Of a DNA stretch of 31,959 nt, positions 15,304 to 22,698 are shown piece after piece; within the stretch, counting starts at the first letter, position 1; every line of letters begins with the position of its first letter. The stretch lies in the NCBI GenBank assembly GCA_964642505.1, contig CAZXQY010000021.1, positions 1 through 31,959 on the forward strand, given 5' to 3'. This stretch comes from TMED69 sp964642505 (lineage in GTDB: Bacteria; Pseudomonadota; Gammaproteobacteria; Ga0077536). A program made the position numbers and the translations under genes. The notes beneath the pieces were generated by a model that was given only the letters and a program-made list of their open reading frames with translations, did not search any database and was not told where the DNA came from.

Positions 15304-16508
15304 AAGCTGACCTAGTGATTTCCGAAGCTCTGCTGCCGACTAAACCTAACTACGATGGAGGGTCCATAGTCAATTTGATGACATCCATCATCAACGCATT
15401 AAAAAAAGACTCCAATATAAACGATAGATTATACCAACCTTTGAACAATTTCCCTTCTCACAAGTTGACTGACACTAAAAGAATTGCACTAATTGTAGTT
15501 GATGGTCTTGGCCAAAACTTATATTCGACTCTACGAAATCGTCATTCCTTAGAAAAATGGGCATTAGACCCCATAACCTCGGTATTCCCTCCGACAACTG
15601 CCTCTGCGATCACTACCTTTTTAACAGGTACTGCCCCCCAACAACACGGCTTAACAGGTTGGTACATGTATCTGAAAGAGTTAACGACAGTTGCGACAAT
15701 ACTACCTTTCGTTTCTAGGGAAAATAATTATGATTTAGAACAACTTGGAGTGAGACCGTTAGATTTGACTGACTGCCGCGCGTTAAGTGAGAGCATCACC
15801 GTAAAATCAGCCTTTCTCCAACCCTCGGAGATTTATGATTCGGCTTTTAGTCGGTCCTTAACACCTAACGCCTTGAGGAAGGGCTACCGAAATTTCGAGC
15901 AATTCCGAGAGTTTTTAGAAGGCTTCATAACGGGAAAGCCTGACCTAGACTATTTGTACGCTTACATTCCTAATATTGATACTCTCGCACACAAGTACGG
16001 CCCCTACAGCGAAGAGGTGGATCTTGAATATGTAAAGATCGCAAGCATGCTATCCAGTCTATGCGAACTTTCTGATAAAACCGGCACCTTATTGTTAATA
16101 ACGGCAGACCACGGATTTATACATAACCCGAAAGATAGACGGATTATAATGGCTGAACATCCGGCCTTAAAAGAGATGCTTACGTTGCCTTTATGTGGAG
16201 AACCCAGAACAGCTTACGCCTATGTGAAAGCCGATAGAAACAACGACTTTTTACAATATATAGAATCCCATTTACAGGAGGCTGTGGAAGTCAAACTTCC
16301 TTCAGACATGATGTCACAAAATTGTTTTGGTAAAGGGCCACCGCACAAAAATATGAACGATCGGATAGGTGACTACATCTTATGCATGAAAGAGAACTAT
16401 GCTATTTACGATCCGTTACTTCGAGAAAATGTTCCTTCATTGCTGGGCGTGCATGGAGGGAGCAGTTATTCAGAACAAGTGGTACCGCTTTTTTCAGCAG
16501 GCCCCTAA
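15300..16508 (+). CDS. Type I phosphodiesterase/nucleotide pyrophosphatase family enzyme
   Basis: This 402-residue alkaline-phosphatase-superfamily protein carries the two-metal site of nucleotide pyrophosphatases/phosphodiesterases. Visible residues are Asp68 in IVVDGLG, probable nucleophile Thr100 in FPPTTASA, Asp227 and His231 in NIDTLAHKYG, Asp270-His271 in TADHGF and His385 in LGVHGG. It has no signal peptide or TM segment, unlike many secreted relatives, so it should act in the cytosol on phosphodiester or pyrophosphate bonds. It starts with GTG inside the selO stop (GTGA overlap), so the two products are probably made in fixed proportion. Linkage to an AMP-transferring enzyme suggests a role in removing AMP or clearing nucleotides; this is inference. 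Confidence 0.88.
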   Translation: MKADLVISEALLPTKPNYDGGSIVNLMTSIINALKKDSNINDRLYQPLNNFPSHKLTDTKRIALIVVDGLGQNLYSTLRNRHSLEKWALDPITSVFPPTTASAITTFLTGTAPQQHGLTGWYMYLKELTTVATILPFVSRENNYDLEQLGVRPLDLTDCRALSESITVKSAFLQPSEIYDSAFSRSLTPNALRKGYRNFEQFREFLEGFITGKPDLDYLYAYIPNIDTLAHKYGPYSEEVDLEYVKIASMLSSLCELSDKTGTLLLITADHGFIHNPKDRRIIMAEHPALKEMLTLPLCGEPRTAYAYVKADRNNDFLQYIESHLQEAVEVKLPSDMMSQNCFGKGPPHKNMNDRIGDYILCMKENYAIYDPLLRENVPSLLGVHGGSSYSEQVVPLFSAGP

Positions 16509-16537
16509 ACCCGCCAAGTAGAACCAACTATTTTAAG

Positions 16538-17518
16538 TTATCTAGAGCCTAGTAAACCTCTGACATCATTAAGTTTTTTATTTTGTCTTTTTCTGGCTTC
16601 TAGAGCGTCTTCCATAGAAACTTTAACGAACCGAACCTTCTTGTTCGGTTGCAACTGCCCTATGGTGTCCATATCTGCGGAAATGACTGTCCCAACTTGA
16701 AAATAACCGCCCGCTGAAACTGCATCTCGATGCAGCACGATCGGTTCCAGTCCCGCCGGTACTTGAATGGATCCATACGGATAGGCACTATCAACTATAT
16801 TAGACGGATCCGCCCCAGCACCAAAAGGTTGTTTCCGCTCAACAAATTTCATAGGCCTCCCGCCGGTAAACCTATAACCCATTCGATCCGCCTCAGTTGC
16901 GACACTCCATTCATCTCTAAAAAAATTACGACCGGCTTCTTCAGTCAATCGATGCCAATATAGACCAGGTAGTACTTTCAACTCTGTTAAATTTCCAATT
17001 TTCGGCCGTACAGAAGCCGGGATTGGAGGAAGAGAAATTTCAACATTCTTTTTTGGAAATAAATTTAGCACATCGCCCACACTTAACACCCTTCCTTTAT
17101 ATCCTCCCAGTATCCCCACGGTGTACGTCGACCGACTATCGAGCACTTCAGGTACATCGATACCTCCTGAAAATGCTATATAAACCCGAGCCCCATTTTT
17201 TATAAATCCAAATTCTAGGGTTTGATCCCTCTCTACTTTTATCGACTCCCACATATTCTGTTCTTTCCCGTCCAAAAAGACGGGTATTTCACCACCTGTA
17301 ACGGCAATAATTGTCGGTTCAGTAAAATATAGCTTCGGCCCAAGAAAGGCGGCTTCTAGCCCGGCCGCTCCTTCGTCGTTGCCAACCAGTAAATTCGCGA
17401 CACGGAATGAAAACCGATCCATCGCTCCCCCCATCGGGATTCCAAGTTGATAGTACCCAGACCGACCTAAGTCTTGCACACTTATAGCAACGCCTGCTTC
17501 TAGAATTTTAACTGCCAT
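16538..17518 (-). CDS. pxpC: PxpC-like carboxyltransferase/oxoprolinase subunit (KipA family)
   Basis: PxpC works with PxpA and PxpB in ATP-dependent 5-oxoproline hydrolysis, and the fold is shared with urea amidolyase carboxyltransferase domains. The 326-residue protein has family landmarks: SVQDLGRSGY, GAMDRFSFRVANLLVGN, GARVYIAFSGGIDVPEVLDSR, GGYKGRVLSVGD and a late SDADRMG-like ATEADRMGYR. GGYFQVGTVISADMDTIGQLQP ends the domain. It has no biotinyl domain. The ATG lies inside the end of the pxpB-like gene (11-base overlap) with GGGAG upstream. This is the last gene of the operon. Its substrate may not be 5-oxoproline, because pxpA is absent nearby. Confidence 0.87.
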   Translation of the reverse strand: MAVKILEAGVAISVQDLGRSGYYQLGIPMGGAMDRFSFRVANLLVGNDEGAAGLEAAFLGPKLYFTEPTIIAVTGGEIPVFLDGKEQNMWESIKVERDQTLEFGFIKNGARVYIAFSGGIDVPEVLDSRSTYTVGILGGYKGRVLSVGDVLNLFPKKNVEISLPPIPASVRPKIGNLTELKVLPGLYWHRLTEEAGRNFFRDEWSVATEADRMGYRFTGGRPMKFVERKQPFGAGADPSNIVDSAYPYGSIQVPAGLEPIVLHRDAVSAGGYFQVGTVISADMDTIGQLQPNKKVRFVKVSMEDALEARKRQNKKLNDVRGLLGSR

Positions 17519-18392
17519 ACAAAACTCCCGTTAATCGTTTGTTGTAGCCATCCATATCTTCCAGAAATTCTCGCAAATCGAACTGGACACTCTTCACGGG
17601 CGGCTCGTAAGTTCCTTTTTGTACGCAATTAACAATTTCATCGTATTCGGCACGCTGAATGGGACGAAATTTTACTATGTCACCCGGTTTCGAAAAAACC
17701 ATAGAACCTTTAAAGTAAGAAGTAGGATTATCAGGTTCGAATATAGGCATGGGTGTAATGCCAAACATCTGATAGCCACCGGCACCTCTTACTGCGTAAA
17801 TAGCTGCGAAACATCCCCCATGCCCAATGGTGTGTCTAGGAGTATCTGTTCTTGGTCGTACATATTTTGGCACCTCAAGCTGGCGCTCTCTTTCCACCAT
17901 TTGATACAACCAAGGAACCCCACAAACGAAACCCACCTGAGAAACAAACCACGGAGACCTATGATGTGCATTTATAAACTGCTCGACCGACGACAGGCCA
18001 TTTATACGGGCAGCATATTCTAAATCAGTGGCATTGGGATCTTGGCGGCGATCAGGAAACTGATTCATGGTTTCCCTAGTCCAAGGATCTTGATAAAACA
18101 CTGGCATTTCCGTTATTCGGGTATTCAATACTGGCTCAGCGTTTTCTGCTTCTTTGTCAATAATTTTTATTTCTTCAAGTAATTTATCAGGATGAATTAT
18201 ATCGGGGTCGAAGCGCACTAAGTAGGCTGCATTACCGCCACAAGTTTCAATCACACCGGTCAATTGCTTCTCTCTTATTCGCTTCGTCGCGTTCAAGCTT
18301 TTGAAAAAGGATTCAAAAGACATGTCTTCAGAGCACTCACACAAAAGGTGTTCGTCTCCACCGAACGTAAAACGAGTCGACCTATCAGTCAT
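17508..18392 (-). CDS. pxpB: PxpB-like subunit (KipI/allophanate hydrolase subunit 1 family), enlarged
   Basis: The core matches the KipI/PxpB family, the partner of PxpC in oxoprolinase and urea-amidolyase-type enzymes. At 294 residues it is about 60 longer than common PxpB proteins (about 220-240). The extra length lies in the N-terminus and in a stretch around 100-130 (NQFPDRRQDPNATD region). The conserved GF.PGF.YL signature reads GFVCGVPWLY (about 154-163). The later segment GHGGCFAAIYAVRGAGGYQM and GITPMPIF are kept, as is a late PGDIVKFRPI. It overlaps accC by 8 bases and pxpC by 11, so this is a tightly coupled set. The divergence from typical PxpB suggests a different substrate. Confidence 0.82.
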   Translation of the reverse strand: MTDRSTRFTFGGDEHLLCECSEDMSFESFFKSLNATKRIREKQLTGVIETCGGNAAYLVRFDPDIIHPDKLLEEIKIIDKEAENAEPVLNTRITEMPVFYQDPWTRETMNQFPDRRQDPNATDLEYAARINGLSSVEQFINAHHRSPWFVSQVGFVCGVPWLYQMVERERQLEVPKYVRPRTDTPRHTIGHGGCFAAIYAVRGAGGYQMFGITPMPIFEPDNPTSYFKGSMVFSKPGDIVKFRPIQRAEYDEIVNCVQKGTYEPPVKSVQFDLREFLEDMDGYNKRLTGVLYGS

Positions 18393-19755
18393 TGTTATTT
18401 TTCCTTTGTTCTTGATCGCTTACCAACATGTTTTCTAAAAAGTTTATGTCAAAATTTCCAGCCTGGATTTGTTTTTCACTTACAAGCCGTTTATGCAGTG
18501 GAATAGTCGTTCTGATCCCTTCGATTATAATGTCATCTAAAGCTCTATCCATTTTCTCAAGGGCAGCCGCCCTTGATGAGCTTGACACGATAAGCTTACC
18601 TAGTAAAGAATCATAGTAAGGGGGTACCGTGTATCCTTCAAATAACATGCTGTCGAATCTCACTCCCGCACCTTCAGGAGGCAGGAAGCGATCAACACAA
18701 CCGGGTGACGGGAAGAAGTCATTAAATGGATCCTCTGCATTAATTCGACATTCGATCGCGTGTCCAGTCTTCTGTATCTTCTTTTGAGTAAGGGGTAATT
18801 CGCCTGTACTCGCTATTTCTATCATAACTCGCACCAAATCAATGCCGGTTATCATTTCAGTCACCGGATGCTCCACTTGTATTCGAGTGTTGACTTCAAT
18901 GAAATAGAATTCGGTGGTTCTCGTATCGTATAAAAACTCCACTGTACCAATTCCAACATACCCCGCTTTCTGGGCGATAGACAAAGCCGCTTCACAAATT
19001 CGGTTCCGAATGTCATCAGAAATACCAATTGCCGGAGCCTCTTCCCAAACTTTTTGCCGACGACGTTGCACGGAACACTCCCGTTCGAAACAGTGGACGT
19101 AACTCTTTCCATCACCCATAAACTGGACCTCGACGTGTCGAGCATTCTCAACGACTTTCTCGAGATAGAGAGTTCCGTCCCCAAAGGCGGCTTTAGCTTC
19201 AGCCGACGATATTTCTAGCATTTCCTTTAGCATTTGCGTGTTTGCCGCGACCCTTATTCCTTTGCCGCCACCTCCGGCCGCAGCTTTTATCATTACAGGG
19301 AAGCCTATCTGCGAGGCAAACGAAATGGCTTCCTCTGTAGTTGACACCCCCCCTTCAGTTCCGGGGACCACTTTAACGCCAGCTTCTACCGCCAATTTCC
19401 TAGCTTTCACCTTGTCGCCTAATATTCGAATACTTTCTGAGTTCGGTCCCAAAAAGATTACACCAGACTTTTCTACATTTGCTGCAAACTCGGCATTTTC
19501 CGATAGGAAACCGTAACCTGGGTGTATCGCGTCCACCTTCGATGAACGAGCGGCCTCTAATATAGCTTCGTGATTGAGATACGATTTGAGTGCTTGAGGC
19601 GGGCCAATATTGATCGACTCATCTGCCATTTTGACAGCTAGCGAATCCCGATCAGCTTCACTGTAGACCTGGACAGAGCGTATGCCCATTTCTTGACATG
19701 TTTTAATAATTCTGACTGCAATTTCACCGCGATTAGCTATTAAAACGGATTTCAA
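18385..19755 (-). CDS. accC: Biotin carboxylase (AccC-type)
   Basis: Biotin carboxylase uses ATP and bicarbonate to carboxylate biotin on a carrier protein. The 456-residue length fits AccC (about 450). Landmarks are the N-terminal LIANRGEIAVRI, the glycine-rich ATP loop KAAAGGGGKGIR (157-168), HVEVQ (208-212), Cys227 in ERECSVQRRRQK and the metal/catalytic run EVNTRIQVEHPVTE (287-300) with Glu287, Asn289, Arg291 and Glu295. The start is TTG, justified by AGGAGG six bases upstream and by the exact family N-terminus. No biotin carrier (accB) gene or biotinyl domain occurs anywhere in the operon, so it must borrow a carrier encoded elsewhere. It could be the main fatty-acid AccC or a dedicated copy. 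Confidence 0.93.
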   Translation of the reverse strand: MKSVLIANRGEIAVRIIKTCQEMGIRSVQVYSEADRDSLAVKMADESINIGPPQALKSYLNHEAILEAARSSKVDAIHPGYGFLSENAEFAANVEKSGVIFLGPNSESIRILGDKVKARKLAVEAGVKVVPGTEGGVSTTEEAISFASQIGFPVMIKAAAGGGGKGIRVAANTQMLKEMLEISSAEAKAAFGDGTLYLEKVVENARHVEVQFMGDGKSYVHCFERECSVQRRRQKVWEEAPAIGISDDIRNRICEAALSIAQKAGYVGIGTVEFLYDTRTTEFYFIEVNTRIQVEHPVTEMITGIDLVRVMIEIASTGELPLTQKKIQKTGHAIECRINAEDPFNDFFPSPGCVDRFLPPEGAGVRFDSMLFEGYTVPPYYDSLLGKLIVSSSSRAAALEKMDRALDDIIIEGIRTTIPLHKRLVSEKQIQAGNFDINFLENMLVSDQEQRKNNND

Positions 19756-19801
19756 CTTTCTCCTCCTTCTACCACGTGCTCAATGATCATTTTGATTAAA
19801 T

Positions 19802-20254
19802 CTAACGGTAATGTTCTCCAGCAGTAAAACTCACCCCATCAGCCAGAACTCCTTTGCCAGGCACGTAATTAACTTCTATTCTAGTTCCTATGGGATCTTC
19901 AAAAAGCACGAAATAGTATCCTGGAGCCCACTCGCCATCCCTAGGCTTCTCAATCACTTTTGCCTCCATCTCGACGAGAAACTTATAAATTGCATCAACA
20001 TCTTCCTTGGACTTCGATCTCAAGCAAAAGTGGTGAAGGCCAACTTTCCGTTGTTCAAAAACGTCATCTTCGTACTTAGGCGAACATCTCGAAATACCGA
20101 CAGCAGTACGACTACCTACAAAATAAATATACTCTTCCCCGTCAAATACCTGTTCCATGCCTAGAAAAGGCATCAATTTTTTATAGAACGGCTTGCAGTC
20201 GTTCCATTGACTAACATTTATCACCAGGTGGGCCATCCCATTTAGACTAATCAT
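19802..20254 (-). CDS. VOC (glyoxalase/bleomycin-resistance) family protein
   Basis: This 150-residue protein has the vicinal-oxygen-chelate fold as two beta-alpha-beta repeats. Likely metal ligands are the His in MAHLVINV near the N-terminus, the His pair in VGLHHFCL mid-protein, and the Glu in TRIEVNYVPG near the end. VOC members include glyoxalase I, methylmalonyl-CoA epimerase and ring-cleaving dioxygenases; the exact reaction cannot be assigned. I start at ATG 20254 because AAAAGGAG lies just upstream. A longer reading from 20335 would add 27 residues, overlap the upstream membrane gene and lack family similarity. It is the third gene of the six-gene operon, 38 bases after the membrane gene and 46 before accC. 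Confidence 0.85.
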   Translation of the reverse strand: MISLNGMAHLVINVSQWNDCKPFYKKLMPFLGMEQVFDGEEYIYFVGSRTAVGISRCSPKYEDDVFEQRKVGLHHFCLRSKSKEDVDAIYKFLVEMEAKVIEKPRDGEWAPGYYFVLFEDPIGTRIEVNYVPGKGVLADGVSFTAGEHYR

Positions 20255-20292
20255 TGTTTCTCCTTTTCTTTTTTGAACACCCAAGGGGCATT

Positions 20293-20988
20293 TTAAAAGA
20301 TCACTATAAACCAAACAATCGTCACCACGATCCAACTTACCTCGTTACCAATCTCACCAACAACTACGCCAATTCTATGCTTATCCCATTGACTTTTTTG
20401 TACTGACATCCAAATCTGTCCTATCCGCATCATAATAATAAAATGTCCGACTAGGATGGTATACATGGCTATTCCTTTTCCGCCATGAAGCCAAATGTTG
20501 ACAGCCAAGGTAAGTTGTGGAACTAATTTAAAAAGGAGCCCCATACCCCCTCGGATGATTGGATCTAAAACCGATAAGCCTTGGAAAAAGGCATAAGCTA
20601 AAAGCAAGAACATCCCGACGCCGGTGACACAAGCTGTGACTGTATCGATTTCGTTCCACAAAGCGCCTTCTACCAGTAGAGTGAAAAAAGAAAGGCCAAT
20701 CACCAAAGTCCACGTCGAATAGATTCCAACAGTTTGTCTAATCACTCGATCGGCTTCTTTCTTAGAAGCACCGATCACTAACCCTAAATTAATTGCCACA
20801 AAAGCGAGCCATAGACCCATCCAGGTTATACTGGCACCCTCTACAGATAACAATAAGGTGGAGACTTGCGCATACCCAAACCATAATGCCGCAACTATCT
20901 GTACCAAAAAAAACGAATCACCTAGTCTATTATTCTTATCAAACAAAGTAGAATCTGCAATTTTCAATGATGGATTGCTGTCCCTCAT
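20293..20988 (-). CDS. Seven-TM membrane protein, possibly PQ-loop/SWEET-like
   Basis: I do not recognise a named family with certainty. The 231-residue protein has about seven hydrophobic segments (roughly 28-49, 54-73, 88-107, 116-137, 148-166, 171-190, 215-231) and no cleavable signal. Two related stretches recall PQ-loop repeats, each a Q on a helix followed by a short loop with Gly and a small residue. The first is YAQVSTLLL...EGAS (39-53) and the second is VPQLTLAV...GKGIA (156-174). A 3+1+3 helix layout fits that fold. Gene start and stop flank neighbours closely (4 bases after the SDR stop). It is probably a small-molecule carrier for the operon's pathway, but that is inference; an enzyme-associated or sensor membrane protein is also possible. 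Confidence 0.78.
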   Translation of the reverse strand: MRDSNPSLKIADSTLFDKNNRLGDSFFLVQIVAALWFGYAQVSTLLLSVEGASITWMGLWLAFVAINLGLVIGASKKEADRVIRQTVGIYSTWTLVIGLSFFTLLVEGALWNEIDTVTACVTGVGMFLLLAYAFFQGLSVLDPIIRGGMGLLFKLVPQLTLAVNIWLHGGKGIAMYTILVGHFIIMMRIGQIWMSVQKSQWDKHRIGVVVGEIGNEVSWIVVTIVWFIVIF

Positions 20989-20992
20989 GTAC

Positions 20993-21808
20993 CTAGGTTT
21001 TCCGGATCTTTCTGAATTGGGAAATCAATCCTTGGCTAACTTTTCGTTGAAACATCGAACTAACTCTATAAAGTAACCAAGCCATAACAGCATAACCTGG
21101 AAAAACAATAACGCTCTTATTGTTTTTAACACCTATTAATATCCTGCGCACCGCTTTTTCTGTTGGCACCTTCTCAAATGGTAACTCCGCGTTAAGAAAC
21201 TTATCTCTGTCTATGTTGATAGATTCTGTTGACGAATAAATATTGGATTCCACAAACCCTGGGCAAACAGCACTTACCTTAACGCCTAGTTCTTCGCCTT
21301 CTACTCTCAGACTAGTAGAGAGTCCGACAACGGCGTGTTTAGTCGCCGCATACGGAACATTAGTTGGGAACGGCACTAAACCAGATAGAGACGAAATATT
21401 AACAATGTGACCAAAACCTTGCTTCGCCATCAATTTATAACCGACATCGCAGCCGTGGATAACACCCATTAGATTCACTTCAACTACTCTCCTCCAATGA
21501 GAAATATCATAGTCCCTTGCATCAGCAGCTACAGCAATACCAGCGTTATTAAAGAGGTAGTCTATTTTGCCATGTCGAGAAAAAGCTCCGTCAATATATC
21601 TTTGAACCTGCGAATATTCAGTTACATCAACAACACAGTAATCTTCGGGCTCAGCGATCCTTACTAGTTGCGCGGTCTCGTTCAAACCGCTTTCGTCTAA
21701 ATCTGAGATAACTAACTTAGCCCCTTCACCTGAGAGACTGACTGCTAATTGGCGACCAATTCCAGAACCTGCCCCTGTTATCAGGCACACTTTATTCGAG
21801 AAATTCAA
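20993..21808 (-). CDS. Short-chain dehydrogenase/reductase (classical SDR)
   Basis: This 271-residue NAD(P)-dependent oxidoreductase has the Rossmann motif TGAGSGIG (11-18), an acidic residue after beta-2 (SDLDES, favouring NAD), NNAG (87-90), a catalytic Ser near 139-140, and Tyr153/Lys157 in YAATK. A C-terminal tail with a hydrophobic stretch (about 240-250, VIVFPGYAVMAWLLY) and basic end suggests membrane association, seen in some SDRs acting on hydrophobic substrates. The start is TTG, supported by a perfect AAAGGAGG seven bases upstream. It is the first gene of the operon that runs to pxpC. The substrate is unknown. Confidence 0.92.
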   Translation of the reverse strand: MNFSNKVCLITGAGSGIGRQLAVSLSGEGAKLVISDLDESGLNETAQLVRIAEPEDYCVVDVTEYSQVQRYIDGAFSRHGKIDYLFNNAGIAVAADARDYDISHWRRVVEVNLMGVIHGCDVGYKLMAKQGFGHIVNISSLSGLVPFPTNVPYAATKHAVVGLSTSLRVEGEELGVKVSAVCPGFVESNIYSSTESINIDRDKFLNAELPFEKVPTEKAVRRILIGVKNNKSVIVFPGYAVMAWLLYRVSSMFQRKVSQGLISQFRKIRKT

Positions 21809-21959
21809 AATTCAACCTCCTTTATAACTCGCTATGCCATAAGAAAACGGATAGAACCTATTGAATCGAAGTAAATCTTGTCGACACTGGATAAAGTTGG
21901 CGCTATCGCTTAAGTTAGTCGTAATGTTAAGCTAAACACTCAAAATTACCCAGAGAATT

Positions 21960-22631
21960 ATGATGGAATCAAAAGGCTGTGTCGAAATTCGGCCGGAGAA
22001 AGACCCAAAAGCCTGTGTTATTTGGCTCCACGGGCTAGGAGCTAATGGCCACGACTTCGAACCCCTTGTACCCTTCCTTAAAATCGATGCTACTTTGCCG
22101 ATCTGGTATGTTTTTCCGCACGCGCCTTCAATTCCGGTAACCATCAACAACAATTTTGAGATGCCCGCCTGGTATGACATTTATAGTTTAGATGGAGGTG
22201 CAAAGATAGATGAACTGGGAATAAGAAACTCTTCTGGCAGAATAGCGAACTTGATCGAGGAGGTAGTACGAGAGGGAGTCCCACCAGATAAAATTATTAT
22301 AGCTGGCTTTTCTCAAGGAGGAGCAGTCGCCATTGAAACCGCTTTAACATACCCAAGAAGATTAGCTGGATTGATAAGTCTCTCAAGCTATTTTCCAACT
22401 TACAAAACCATCGAAACCGTTGAAGCAAACAACAATTTGCCGATTCTAATATGTCACGGGACTGAAGATCCAGTGGTAGCTGAAGATAAGGGTGAAAAAA
22501 CCTACCGAACGCTTACACAGATGGGATACAAAGTTGAATACAAGACTTATAATACGGAACATAATGTTATACAGGAAGAGTTGGAAGACATCGGTGATTG
22601 GATCGAGCTCCGTTTTACTGATTCAGCCTAA
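21960..22631 (+). CDS. Phospholipase/carboxylesterase family alpha/beta hydrolase
   Basis: This 223-residue serine hydrolase matches the small carboxylesterase/acyl-protein thioesterase family. The catalytic triad is Ser118 in GFSQGG, Asp170 in HGTEDPVV and His201 in EHNV, with the oxyanion segment LHGLGANG (23-30). No signal peptide, so it is cytosolic. It probably hydrolyses short acyl or aryl esters. Two ATGs are adjacent (21960 and 21963) and no clear Shine-Dalgarno sequence is visible. The flavin oxidoreductase follows after 67 bases. It is divergent from the SDR-pxpC operon. Confidence 0.9.
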   Translation: MMESKGCVEIRPEKDPKACVIWLHGLGANGHDFEPLVPFLKIDATLPIWYVFPHAPSIPVTINNNFEMPAWYDIYSLDGGAKIDELGIRNSSGRIANLIEEVVREGVPPDKIIIAGFSQGGAVAIETALTYPRRLAGLISLSSYFPTYKTIETVEANNNLPILICHGTEDPVVAEDKGEKTYRTLTQMGYKVEYKTYNTEHNVIQEELEDIGDWIELRFTDSA

Positions 22632-22657
22632 CCTTCTTACCAGACTATTTAGTAAAA

Positions 22658-22677
22658 TTAGATAAATCAGCATCTAA
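22658..22677. repeat. Inverted repeat TTAGAT-8-ATCTAA before the LLM oxidoreductase
   Basis: Perfect 6-base arms with an 8-base spacer lie between the esterase and the LLM gene, ending about 21 bases before its ATG. It could be an operator or a weak hairpin; short AT-rich arms make chance likely. Confidence 0.2.
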
Positions 22678-22698
22678 CCACATAATACGGAGAGAGAC

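Noticed and set aside
17619..18023. 134-residue open frame on the plus strand
   Set aside because: Antisense shadow of the pxpB-like gene, rich in Cys, His and Arg, with no recognisable motif.
20255..20335. Extended start for the VOC protein
   Set aside because: The extra 27 residues are not VOC-like and overlap the membrane gene, while a strong AAAAGGAG sits before the later ATG at 20254.
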